Shown here: piece by piece, positions 14,797-23,073 of the stretch
Layout: each line of letters begins with the position of its first letter
Numbering within the stretch: position 1 is the first letter of the stretch
Origin: an uncultured Clostridia bacterium
GTDB taxonomy: Bacteria; Bacillota; Clostridia; Peptostreptococcales; Anaerovoracaceae
Assembly: GCA_938046095.1 (NCBI GenBank)
Contig: CALIXS010000024.1
Span: 62,001-126,000 of the forward strand
DNA: 64,000 nucleotides
Reading direction: 5' to 3'
Notes under the pieces: generated by a model
Told to the model about the DNA's origin: nothing
The model's input: the letters and a program-made list of their open reading frames with translations, nothing else
Database searches by the model: none
Made by a program: the position numbers and the translations under genes

Positions 14797-17548
14797 ACTT
14801 GCCAGGGATATGGACCTCAAGAGTAAAGAAATCATTGAGCGCGCCGCCAAGGCGGGGATAGAACTTAAGAGCCACATGAGCACACTGTCCGATCAGGATA
14901 TAAGCAAAATAAAAGGCGAGGATGCAGGTGCGGCAAAAAGTGCACTGCAGGCAGATGTACAGCCTGCACGCGGTTCAGCGGCTTCTGCTCGCAGGCGTCC
15001 GCCGATAGGACGTCCTGTAGTGGACCGCGAATTTCTCGCAAACAGAGAAAAGTCAAAAGAGGAGCCGATCTCACATGAAGTTCCGCAGGACGGCATGCAG
15101 CCGGAGAAGGATACATCGGCAAAAACTGAGAAGACGGCATCGCAGGAGAAAGTCACAGCGAAAGAAACGGCTAAAGATGCGGCTCAGGCTGAAAAAACCG
15201 TGCGTGCGCCGAAAACACCGACTGTCGATCATAAAGGAGATAAAGCGGCATCGCCTAAAAAAATAGCGGAGGCTGCAAATACAAAACCTGAGGCGAATCG
15301 TGCAGGCAAGGAAATTCATGAACAAAGCCGAAAAAACGTTTCCGCAGAGAAGCGTGAACAACATGACGGCAGAGACAGACGCGATACAACCGATAATCGT
15401 GACAGGCGCGACAGGCGAGGCGATACGCGCGTCGGTCGCGACAGAAAAAGCGAAGGCCGCGACAGGAAAAGTGACAGCAGGCAGTCGAGAGACGCGAACA
15501 GAAGCTACAGCGGCCACGACGGAAGGACGGGTGAGCGCAACGCGTCAAGACCTGCGCAAACGGGTGCGGGCAGATCGGGCGTACAGGACCGCCGCAGGAC
15601 GGATAATGCGCAGCGCACCGAAAAGAAGACCGATTACAACAAGCGCGACGAGAAGAAAAGGTATTCGGACAAGGGGCGACACAGCAAATATGATAAGCTC
15701 GAGAAGAAGTCGCTCGAAAAGCAGATTCGAAATAAACACGCAAAGTATAAGAACAATGATCCGGAACCTAAGAAGGAAGAGCTGATACTTCCTGAGGGTA
15801 CTGTGGTTTTGACGGTGCCTATAACAGTGGCGGGCTTCTGCGAGCAGACCGAGGTATCTACATCAAAAGTTATTATGACACTGATGAAGCTCGGGATAAT
15901 GGCGAACATAAACCAGAATCTCGATGAGGATACTGTCGCGGTTCTCGCCGATGATCTCGGGATAAGCATCCACATAGGAAACGTGCAGGAGGAAAAGGCT
16001 GAGGAAGGCCTGGAGCTGTTCGAAGACGACGAAAATGATCTCAAGCTGCGCTCTCCTATTATTACAGTTATGGGTCACGTAGATCATGGCAAGACGAGCC
16101 TTCTTGACGCCATTCGAAAAACGAACGTTACCGCATCGGAATCCGGCGGTATCACTCAGCATATCGGTGCCTCGGAGGTCAGGATCAACGGACAGAAGAT
16201 AGTATTCCTCGATACGCCGGGACACGAGGCTTTTACGGCGATGAGGGCGAGAGGAGCTCACATCACCGATATTGCCGTGCTCGTAGTTGCGGCGGATGAC
16301 GGCGTTATGCCGCAGACCGTTGAGTCCATCAGCCATGCAAAGGCTGCGGGAGTTCCTGTCATCGTTGCGATCAACAAAATGGATAAACCGGGTGCAAATC
16401 CTGACAGGGTAAAGCAGGAGCTCTCCGAGCACGGTGTGCTGGTGGAGGAATGGGGCGGAGACGTTATATCCGTGCCCGTTTCGGCAAAGACGGGTGACGG
16501 CATAGTGAATCTCCTCGAGATGATACTCCTCCAGGCCGAGGTACTTGAGCTCAAGGCAAATCCGGGCAGACTTGCAATGGGATCCGTTATAGAAGCGAGG
16601 CTCGACAAGGCAAAGGGGCCTGTGGCCACCCTGCTCGTCACGAACGGAACACTGCAGAGCGGACAGAGTATCGTAGCCGGAACGTGTGCGGGCCGTATAA
16701 GGCTTATGACTGACTTCAAGGGCAAGACGATCAAAAAAGCGGGACCGGCGACAGCGGTCGAAATTCTCGGACTTACCGACGTGCCTCAGGCGGGTGACGA
16801 ATTCAACGCCGTAAAGGAAGACAAGATAGCAAGGGATATAGCCGAGCATCGCGCCGAGAAGCTGAGAGAAGAAGTTCTCGCCAGAAATTCGAGCATGTCT
16901 CTCGAAAAGTTGTTCACCAGGATAAAGGAGGGTGAAGTAAAAGAACTCAACCTCATAATCAAGGGTGATGTACAAGGCTCGATCGGTGCTCTCGTATCGT
17001 CGCTGGAGAAGCTCAACAATGACGAGGTGAAGGTAAATATTATTCACACAGGCGTCGGCACGGTCACTGAGTCCGATATAATGCTCGCAGGCACTTCGGA
17101 CGCCGTCATTATAGGCTTCAATGTCAGGCCGAGCACGGCGGTGCAGAGCATGGCGGACAGAGATAATATTGAGATCAGGACATACAGGGTAATATACGAT
17201 GTCCTCGACGACGTCGAGAACGCCATGAAGGGTATGCTCGATCCCGAATTCAAGGAAGAAGTACTCGGAAAGGTCCAGATAAGGACGACATTCAAGGTCC
17301 CTAATGCAGGCATAATCGGCGGAGCCTACGTAACAGAAGGCAAGGTGGTCAGGAATGCCGATGTAAGACTTGTACGTGACGGAATCGTCATCCATGAAGG
17401 AAAGATATCATCACTCAAGAGATTCAAGGATGATGCCAAAGAGGTTGCGCAGGGATATGAGTGCGGTATAGGTATTGAAAACTATAACGACATAAAAGAG
17501 GGCGACATTATTGAGTGCTTCCACATGGTAGAAACGGAGAGGAAATAG
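14777..17548 (+). CDS. infB: Translation initiation factor IF-2
   Basis: IF-2 is the GTPase that brings initiator tRNA to the 30S subunit. The 923 residues begin with an IF2N domain (KVYELARDMDLKSKEI). A long, disordered, low-complexity linker of about 300 residues follows, very rich in Arg, Asp and Lys around residues 195-320. The second IF2N-like domain precedes the G domain, whose P-loop GHVDHGKT lies at 433-440, followed by DTPGHEAF and NKMDK. Domains II-IV complete the protein. The ATG at 14777 is preceded by GGAAGG; an upstream in-frame ATG lies inside ylxQ and lacks family likeness. Confidence 0.97.
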   Translation: MAKKVYELARDMDLKSKEIIERAAKAGIELKSHMSTLSDQDISKIKGEDAGAAKSALQADVQPARGSAASARRRPPIGRPVVDREFLANREKSKEEPISHEVPQDGMQPEKDTSAKTEKTASQEKVTAKETAKDAAQAEKTVRAPKTPTVDHKGDKAASPKKIAEAANTKPEANRAGKEIHEQSRKNVSAEKREQHDGRDRRDTTDNRDRRDRRGDTRVGRDRKSEGRDRKSDSRQSRDANRSYSGHDGRTGERNASRPAQTGAGRSGVQDRRRTDNAQRTEKKTDYNKRDEKKRYSDKGRHSKYDKLEKKSLEKQIRNKHAKYKNNDPEPKKEELILPEGTVVLTVPITVAGFCEQTEVSTSKVIMTLMKLGIMANINQNLDEDTVAVLADDLGISIHIGNVQEEKAEEGLELFEDDENDLKLRSPIITVMGHVDHGKTSLLDAIRKTNVTASESGGITQHIGASEVRINGQKIVFLDTPGHEAFTAMRARGAHITDIAVLVVAADDGVMPQTVESISHAKAAGVPVIVAINKMDKPGANPDRVKQELSEHGVLVEEWGGDVISVPVSAKTGDGIVNLLEMILLQAEVLELKANPGRLAMGSVIEARLDKAKGPVATLLVTNGTLQSGQSIVAGTCAGRIRLMTDFKGKTIKKAGPATAVEILGLTDVPQAGDEFNAVKEDKIARDIAEHRAEKLREEVLARNSSMSLEKLFTRIKEGEVKELNLIIKGDVQGSIGALVSSLEKLNNDEVKVNIIHTGVGTVTESDIMLAGTSDAVIIGFNVRPSTAVQSMADRDNIEIRTYRVIYDVLDDVENAMKGMLDPEFKEEVLGKVQIRTTFKVPNAGIIGGAYVTEGKVVRNADVRLVRDGIVIHEGKISSLKRFKDDAKEVAQGYECGIGIENYNDIKEGDIIECFHMVETERK

Positions 17549-17554
17549 GACGGT

Positions 17555-17929
17555 ATGGGCAAAGCCTACAGATCCGAACGCCTTGCAGGCGAAGTAAAGC
17601 GAATAACGGGTCAGATGCTCCTGACGGGAATTAAGGATCCGAGAATAACGAACGCGATGGTATGCGTCACGGATGCCGAAGTCACAAGCGACGGCAGCTA
17701 TGCCACGATATATGTAACGGCTACGGCTGCCGTAGATCATGACGAAGTACTCGCCGGACTAAGGAGCGCTCGTGGTGTTTTAAGAAAAGAGATAGGCAGG
17801 CAGGTAAAAATTAGGCGCGTTCCCGAGCTCGTATTTAGGATAGACAGTTCTATGGAATACGGGAGGCATATCGACAGCATACTCGAGGAGCTTGATATCA
17901 AGCCGGAAAACCCGGAGGAGGATTCATGA
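17555..17929 (+). CDS. rbfA: Ribosome-binding factor A
   Basis: RbfA is a small KH-fold protein needed for late 30S maturation and cold adaptation. The 124 residues start with the typical RSERLAGEVKRITGQML and contain the conserved DPRITNAMVCVTDAEVTSDG block. The C-terminal VPELVFRIDSSMEYG is diagnostic. It begins six bases after infB and overlaps nrnA by four bases. Confidence 0.95.
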   Translation: MGKAYRSERLAGEVKRITGQMLLTGIKDPRITNAMVCVTDAEVTSDGSYATIYVTATAAVDHDEVLAGLRSARGVLRKEIGRQVKIRRVPELVFRIDSSMEYGRHIDSILEELDIKPENPEEDS

Positions 17930-18921
17930 GCAATACGGAGCTTGCAAACATCGCCGAGGTACTTAAAAACAGCGGCAGAACAGTGCTATATCCGCACGTC
18001 AATATCGACGGCGACGCTCTCGGCTCGTGCATGGCTCTGGCGCGCGCTCTCAAAAAGCTCGGAAAACAAGTGTACGTACTGATAGATGAGGATATACCTG
18101 ATAATCTCAGATTTCTCGATAACGGAACGTGTACGTCCGATCGGAGTCTCGCTGCGGGCTCCGACGTTTCGGTGGCCGTGGATTGGGCACAGATGAACAG
18201 GATAGGCTCGAGAGAGGAAGTATTCAAAACGGCTGAGACGACGATATGCATAGATCATCACGGAACATCAAAGCCGATATGCGATTACAATTATATCGAC
18301 CCGAAGTGCGCCGCAACAGGGCAGCTCATCTTTGAACTGATAAAGCATCTCGGGGCGGAGCCCGATCCCGAGATGGGAAATGCTATATACGCGGCGATAG
18401 CGACTGATACCGGTAATTTTCAGTATTCAAATACGCAGAAAGTATCGCATCTGATAGCGGCCGAGCTTTACGACTGGGGAATAACGCCGGACAAGGTATG
18501 TATCGAGATATATCAAAGCAACCGCATGGAACGCATAATGATAGAGACGCAGGCGATGGAAACTCTCGCTTGTCTTTGCGGCGGACAGCTCGCTATAGCA
18601 TATGTGACGCAGGATATGCTTGCAAAGACAGGTGCGGAGATGTCGGAAACAGACAATATAGTGACACGGCTGAGATCGATCAAAGGCGTCGAGACTGCCG
18701 TACTTCTAAAAGAAGAAGAAAAAAATGTCGTCAAGGGCAGCATGAGATCAAAGAATTGGTTTGATGTATCGGCGGTTGCCGAGGAGCTTGGCGGCGGCGG
18801 ACACGAGAGAGCCGCCGGATTTACGCTTTATACGAATCTTGAAGAGGCGTTTCAGCGTGTGGCCGTGGTCATGACGGAGCGCATGGAGCAATATGACAAG
18901 CGGGATAATAAATGTCAATAA
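17926..18921 (+). CDS. nrnA: DHH-family oligoribonuclease/pAp phosphatase NrnA
   Basis: NrnA degrades nanoRNA and dephosphorylates pAp. The 331-residue protein has the DHH catalytic domain, with HVNIDGDALGS near residue 25 and the DHH triplet in CIDHHGTSKP near residue 110. The C-terminal DHHA1 domain ends with the GGGGHERAAGF substrate loop. It is placed between rbfA and truB, as in many Clostridia. The start overlaps the rbfA stop (ATGA) and the end overlaps truB by 29 bases. Confidence 0.94.
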   Translation: MSNTELANIAEVLKNSGRTVLYPHVNIDGDALGSCMALARALKKLGKQVYVLIDEDIPDNLRFLDNGTCTSDRSLAAGSDVSVAVDWAQMNRIGSREEVFKTAETTICIDHHGTSKPICDYNYIDPKCAATGQLIFELIKHLGAEPDPEMGNAIYAAIATDTGNFQYSNTQKVSHLIAAELYDWGITPDKVCIEIYQSNRMERIMIETQAMETLACLCGGQLAIAYVTQDMLAKTGAEMSETDNIVTRLRSIKGVETAVLLKEEEKNVVKGSMRSKNWFDVSAVAEELGGGGHERAAGFTLYTNLEEAFQRVAVVMTERMEQYDKRDNKCQ

Positions 18922-19774
18922 GCCTTGCGGCATAACGTCTTTCGATGTATGTGCGATCGTGAGGAGGATCCTCGGCATCAGGCGTATAGGTCATTTCGGC
19001 ACGCTCGATCCGCAGGCGAGCGGGGTTTTGCCTATCGCGGTCGGAAGCGCCTGCCGCATAATGGAATATCTTAACGACGAAACAAAGCAATATGAGTGTT
19101 CCGCGCGCCTGGGCATATCGACGGATACGCTCGACATATGGGGCAACATACTCGGAACGTCCGATACATCGAGCCTTACGAAGGAGGCGCTCACCGAAGC
19201 GATACTTTCTTTTTTCGGTGAGCATGAACAGACACCGCCTTTATATTCGGCGATCAGAGTAAACGGCATGAGGCTTTACGAATACGCGAAACGTAAGGCG
19301 GATGTGAAGATACCGAAAAGAAGTATAAGCGTAAGCGAGATTTCGGTAGACCACATAGCTCTTCCGGATTTTTCTTTCAGCCTAACGTGCTCGAGGGGCA
19401 CGTACGTAAGGTCGATATGCAGAGATATCGGTGATATTATGGGCGTTGGATGCGCGATGACGGGACTTGTCAGGACGAGGAGCGGCGCTTTTACGATTGG
19501 CGGTGCAATAGACGTGTCGGATATAAAGGGAATGACGACAGATGAACTGACAGACTTCATCGTTTCGCCTGATACGGCTCTGATGCACATGCTGTCCTCA
19601 AATCTCGCCGAACGTGAGGCCGGACTTTTTATCAACGGTGTCATACTCAGAGATAATCAGTGGAACAGCACGAACAAAACGGAGAGCCGTTACAGAGTTT
19701 ACGGACCGCAGGGGTTTTTGGGTATCGGATGCAGAACTTCAGACGGCTTTAAGGCGGAGAAGGTACTTGTATAA
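18893..19774 (+). CDS. truB: tRNA pseudouridine(55) synthase
   Basis: TruB isomerises U55 in the T-loop of tRNA. The first residues GIINVNKPCGITSFD are the usual motif I. The catalytic aspartate lies in HFGTLDPQASGVLPIAVG. The conserved Y-E-C-S-A-R-L-G and SCSRGTYVRSI-type blocks follow. At 293 residues it is a normal TruB; the C-terminal segment is poorly conserved. The gene starts inside nrnA and its stop shares one base with the ribF start. Confidence 0.94.
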   Translation: MTSGIINVNKPCGITSFDVCAIVRRILGIRRIGHFGTLDPQASGVLPIAVGSACRIMEYLNDETKQYECSARLGISTDTLDIWGNILGTSDTSSLTKEALTEAILSFFGEHEQTPPLYSAIRVNGMRLYEYAKRKADVKIPKRSISVSEISVDHIALPDFSFSLTCSRGTYVRSICRDIGDIMGVGCAMTGLVRTRSGAFTIGGAIDVSDIKGMTTDELTDFIVSPDTALMHMLSSNLAEREAGLFINGVILRDNQWNSTNKTESRYRVYGPQGFLGIGCRTSDGFKAEKVLV

Positions 19775-20700
19775 TGATTACATTCAATTCTTTGGATGAC
19801 ATAATAAATATAGATGACACGGCGGTTGCCCTCGGCAATTTCGACGGAGTACATCTCGGGCATCAGCAGCTCATAAAGGAAATGACGGACAGAGCACGGC
19901 AGAGGGACCTTAAACCCGCGGTGTTTACATTTTCGAACCACCCGAAAGATCTTCTGCCGAACAGGCCGAAGGTGAAAAACATACTCTACAAAGGAGAAAA
20001 GGAGAGGCTTATATCTGCTCTCGGAGCCGAATACCTTTTCAGTATTCCCTTTACGCAGCAGCTTATGATAATGAGCCCTGAGGATTATGTCCGCGAGATA
20101 ATCATAGGCAGGCTCAGGGCAAAGGAAATTTTTTGCGGCTTCAACCACCGTTTCGGTTACAGAGGTGCGGGAACTCCCGAACTTATGAAAAAGGTTGCTT
20201 CCGAATACGGCGTCGCAGTTAACATAATGGAGCCGTTCACCGAGGACGGCAGCGTGGTGAGCTCGTCGCTCATAAGGACGCTCATATTCGGCGGCAGGGT
20301 GGACAGATGCAGGGATTATATGGGAAGGTATTACGCCGTCAGAGGTGAAGTCGTGGTAGGCAACAGGCTCGGGCGAAGGCTGGGATTTCCCACATCAAAT
20401 CTCGTTATAGATGAGGACACGGTCGTGCCGCCAAACGGCGTCTACGTTACATACTGCGTCTTTGAAGGAAGAAGATATCCGAGCGTGACAAATGTGGGAG
20501 TCAAGCCTACCATAGGAAGCTGTAAGAAGAATATCGAAACGCATATATTCGATTTTGACATGACACTTTACGGCAAAACGATCGAAGTTGAGTTCGTAAC
20601 AAAGATGAGAGACGAAGTGAAATTCGACAGCATAGATGAGCTTTCGGAGCAGATCGTCAGAGACTGCCGCGAGGCGAGAGCGTTTCACGAGACGCTATAA
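19774..20700 (+). CDS. ribF: Bifunctional riboflavin kinase/FAD synthetase
   Basis: RibF phosphorylates riboflavin to FMN and adenylates it to FAD. The N-terminal adenylyltransferase domain shows ALGNFDGVHLGHQQLI and the CGFNHRFGYRGAG segment. The C-terminal kinase domain contains RLGRRLGFPTSNL and the NGVY/GVKPTIG pair. Length (308) is typical. It ends the long rimP operon. No strong terminator follows: the ACCTA/TAGGT stem at about 20731-20746 is too short. Confidence 0.96.
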   Translation: MITFNSLDDIINIDDTAVALGNFDGVHLGHQQLIKEMTDRARQRDLKPAVFTFSNHPKDLLPNRPKVKNILYKGEKERLISALGAEYLFSIPFTQQLMIMSPEDYVREIIIGRLRAKEIFCGFNHRFGYRGAGTPELMKKVASEYGVAVNIMEPFTEDGSVVSSSLIRTLIFGGRVDRCRDYMGRYYAVRGEVVVGNRLGRRLGFPTSNLVIDEDTVVPPNGVYVTYCVFEGRRYPSVTNVGVKPTIGSCKKNIETHIFDFDMTLYGKTIEVEFVTKMRDEVKFDSIDELSEQIVRDCREARAFHETL

Positions 20701-20762
20701 ACTCCGGAGAGCTCTTTGAATCGTTTTTTTACCTATTTTTAGGTTGTTCCTGCATGTTTCGC

Positions 20763-20791
20763 TTGACAAACGGCAAGCGCCGTGATAAATT
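20763..20791 (+). promoter_or_regulatory. Promoter of infC-rpmI-rplT
   Basis: A perfect TTGACA (20763-20768) and TAAATT (20786-20791) are spaced by 17 bases. The predicted transcript starts about 145 bases before infC, leaving room for the leader structure described next. Confidence 0.75.
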
Positions 20792-20792
20792 A

Positions 20793-20942
20793 TCTGCGGA
20801 ACAAAGCAGAAGTTATCCGCTTCTCACCTGGGGACGTACGAGCTGAAGGGTAAATACTGATGATATTGCAGGCTATGCATACATTATAAGCGGATACTTC
20901 AAGTATCCGCTTTTTATACACGGACAATTTGGAGGTGTTACC
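20793..20942 (+). promoter_or_regulatory. infC leader with mutually exclusive terminator and antiterminator (L20-leader type)
   Basis: The leader ends with a perfect 12-bp terminator stem (20888-20899 with 20901-20912) followed by T residues. The segment TATCCGCTT at 20814-20822 is complementary to AAGCGGATA at 20888-20896, so the two pairings exclude each other. A further pairing of GCGGA (20796-20800) with TCCGC (20816-20820) could free the terminator. This is the logic of the ribosomal protein L20 leader of Firmicutes, in which excess L20 causes early termination. The call as an L20 leader rests on position and logic, not on a covariance search. Confidence 0.7.
20888..20915 (+). terminator. 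Attenuator terminator in the infC leader
   Basis: AAGCGGATACTT and AAGTATCCGCTT pair perfectly with a minimal loop and run into TTTTT. It lies before the infC ribosome binding site and would stop transcription ahead of all three genes. Confidence 0.8.
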
Positions 20943-21455
20943 ATTAAAGAGAACAAAATCAACGAAGAGATTCGTGATAAGGAACTGAGAGTAATAGATG
21001 AAGACGGGACTATGCTCGGAGTCATGGGCCGCGATGAAGCTTTTGCTCTCGCTGAGGAGAGAAAGCTCGATCTCGTGAATATTTCACCGAACGCTGTTCC
21101 GCCTGTCTGCAAAATACTCGATTACGGCAAGTACCGTTATGAGACTCAGAAGCGCGAAAAGGAAGCCAGAAAAAAACAGAAGATCATGCAGGTAAAAGAG
21201 ATAAGGCTCAGTACCTTTATCGAGGAACATGATATTTCCGTCAAGGCGAACACTGCGTCGAAATTTCTCAGTGACGGCGACAAGGTCAAGGTATCGCTTA
21301 GATTCCGCGGAAGAGAGCTCGGTCACACACAGCTCGGACGCGAGGTCATGGACAGGTTTGCAGAGCTTTGCAGCGAGGTCGCGAACATCGACAGGAAGCC
21401 GGTAATGGAAGGCAGAAGTCTTGTGATGTTTCTGGCACCGAAAAACGATAAATGA
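20943..21455 (+). CDS. infC: Translation initiation factor IF-3 (ATT start codon)
   Basis: IF-3 prevents 50S joining and checks the start codon. The family's N-terminal phrase K-I-N-E-E-I-R-D is encoded upstream of the first ATG (21012), so the true start must be earlier. The ATT at 20943 sits five bases after GGAGGTG and yields a 170-residue protein of normal length. ATT starts for infC allow IF-3 to limit its own synthesis. The SPNAVPPVCKILDYGKYRYE block and the C-terminal domain are intact. Confidence 0.95.
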   Translation: MKENKINEEIRDKELRVIDEDGTMLGVMGRDEAFALAEERKLDLVNISPNAVPPVCKILDYGKYRYETQKREKEARKKQKIMQVKEIRLSTFIEEHDISVKANTASKFLSDGDKVKVSLRFRGRELGHTQLGREVMDRFAELCSEVANIDRKPVMEGRSLVMFLAPKNDK

Positions 21456-21478
21456 TGACGCAGGAGGTTTAGATCAAA

Positions 21479-21679
21479 ATGGCAAAAAACAAAATGAAGT
21501 CGCACAGGGGCGCATGCAAGAGACTCAAGATGACAGGCAGCGGCAAACTCAAGAGAAACAAGGCCTATAAGAGCCATAAACTTACAAGCAAGACGCCTAA
21601 GAGAAAGAGAGGCCTTCGCAAGGCAACGCTCGTATCGGGTGCTGACCACAGGAGAATGTTAAGGTCGATGGCGAAGTAG
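21479..21679 (+). CDS. rpmI: 50S ribosomal protein L35
   Basis: This is a 66-residue, strongly basic protein with the L35 pattern: KMKSHRGACKRLKMTGSGKLKRNKAYKSH (two adjoining blocks), then KTPKRKRGLRK. It lies between infC and rplT, the universal order. An AGGAGG site precedes the ATG. Confidence 0.97.
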   Translation: MAKNKMKSHRGACKRLKMTGSGKLKRNKAYKSHKLTSKTPKRKRGLRKATLVSGADHRRMLRSMAK

Positions 21680-21701
21680 TTTCAGGACAGGAGGTAAGAA
21701 A

Positions 21702-22061
21702 ATGGCAAGAGTAAAGAAGGGCGTAAACGCTTATAAAAGGCATAAAAAACTTCTTAAGCAGGCAAAGGGATTTTACGGCTCGAAAAGTAAAACCTTCAGG
21801 GCGGCCAATCCGGCTGTAATGAGAGCGCTAAGTTCGGCATACGCGGGCAGGAAGCTCAAGAAGAGACAGTTCCGGCAGATGTGGATCGCAAGGATCAACG
21901 CGGGCGCACGGGCAAACGGCATATCTTACAGCAGGCTTATGAACGGGCTTCGCAAAAGCGGGATCGACATCAACAGGAAAATGCTTTCAGAAATGGCTGT
22001 TTACGATGCGGCAGGATTCGCAAAACTTTGTGAAGCTGCAAAGAGCGCATGTGGGAAATAA
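21702..22061 (+). CDS. rplT: 50S ribosomal protein L20
   Basis: L20 is needed for early 50S assembly and, in Firmicutes, represses its own operon through the leader. The 119 residues begin MARVKKGVNAYKRHKK, carry the conserved KGFYGSKSKTFRAANPAVMRA region and the C-terminal globular part with RLMNGLRKSGIDINRKMLSE. It is followed by a clear terminator. Confidence 0.97.
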   Translation: MARVKKGVNAYKRHKKLLKQAKGFYGSKSKTFRAANPAVMRALSSAYAGRKLKKRQFRQMWIARINAGARANGISYSRLMNGLRKSGIDINRKMLSEMAVYDAAGFAKLCEAAKSACGK

Positions 22062-22071
22062 GTTGCAGAAG

Positions 22072-22096
22072 GGTCCGGGTTTACCGGGCCTTTTTT
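22072..22096 (+). terminator. Terminator after rplT
   Basis: GGTCCGG and CCGGGCC form a 7-bp stem (one G-U pair) around GTTTA, followed by six T residues. It lies 10 bases after the rplT stop. Confidence 0.85.
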
Positions 22097-22122
22097 GAAA
22101 TGATCGGAGGTTCGGCAAAGAT

Positions 22123-23034
22123 ATGGCGAACATAATTGCGGTAATATGGGATTTTGACAAGACGCTGCTCGACGGTTATATGCAGGAGCCGATATTCGAC
22201 GAATACGGGAAGGATCCTGCGGCGTTCTGGCGCGAGGTAAACGATCTGCCCGAAAAATACAGGAAGGAACAGGGAGTCAGGGTAAATCCGGACACGATAT
22301 ACCTCAACCATTTTATTAATTGCGCAAAGAAGGGTATATTTCCCGGCCTAAACAACGCGAGGCTGAAAAGCTTCGGAAGGAGGCTCGGCTTTTATCCCGG
22401 GATACCTGAAATATTCGATAAAACGAGGGCGATCGCATATTCATCTCCGGAATACCGAGATTTTGACATAAAGGTTGAGCATTATATCGTAAGTACGGGA
22501 ATGACGGCGATAATCGAGGGCAGCGTCATAAGAAAGCATGTAGACGGAGTATGGGGGTGCGAGCTTATCGAGGATACGTCGGGAGATGTACCTGTCATAA
22601 GCGAGATAGGATATACGATAGACAACACGACTAAAACACGTGCAATTTTCGAGATAAACAAGGGTGCCAATGTATTTCCGGAGATAGACGTAAATTCGGC
22701 GATGCCGGAGGATGCGAGGAGAGTGCCTTTCAGAAATATGATATACATCGCCGACGGACCGAGCGATGTCCCCGCTTTTTCCGTAGTCAGAGGAAACGGA
22801 GGCGCAACCTTCGCCATATATCCGCCGCACGATGCCGGGGCGTTCAGACAGGTCGAAATGCTTCGAAAGGCGGGCAGGATCGACACATATGCCGAGGCGG
22901 ATTACAGCGAGGGGAAACAGGCATATATGTGGATAGCGGGGAAGATAGAGGAATTTGCGGCTCGAATATGCGAGGAACAGTATACAAAGCTCAGAAACAG
23001 CACTTCCGACGTTCCCAGGCATCTCGACACATAG
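22123..23034 (+). CDS. HAD-superfamily hydrolase
   Basis: The 303-residue protein carries the HAD motifs in order: DFDKTLLDG near residue 10 (nucleophile and acid Asp), a Ser/Thr motif II in IVSTGMT near 126, and the metal-binding motif IV in YIADGPSDVPAF near 210. A large helical cap lies between motifs I and II. It is therefore probably a magnesium-dependent phosphatase, but I do not recognise the substrate. It has a CGGAGG site and no clear promoter of its own between the rplT terminator and the start, so it may depend on readthrough. Confidence 0.85.
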   Translation: MANIIAVIWDFDKTLLDGYMQEPIFDEYGKDPAAFWREVNDLPEKYRKEQGVRVNPDTIYLNHFINCAKKGIFPGLNNARLKSFGRRLGFYPGIPEIFDKTRAIAYSSPEYRDFDIKVEHYIVSTGMTAIIEGSVIRKHVDGVWGCELIEDTSGDVPVISEIGYTIDNTTKTRAIFEINKGANVFPEIDVNSAMPEDARRVPFRNMIYIADGPSDVPAFSVVRGNGGATFAIYPPHDAGAFRQVEMLRKAGRIDTYAEADYSEGKQAYMWIAGKIEEFAARICEEQYTKLRNSTSDVPRHLDT

Positions 23035-23073
23035 GGAAGTCCGATACACAAAATACTGAGAAGAGGAAAGACA

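Noticed and set aside
15863..17395. 510-codon minus-strand open frame opposite infB
   Set aside because: It is a composition-driven shadow of infB, which has full family conservation on the plus strand.
20731..20746. ACCTA/TAGGT stem as ribF terminator
   Set aside because: Only five base pairs, all weak, with T residues mostly before and inside rather than after the stem.
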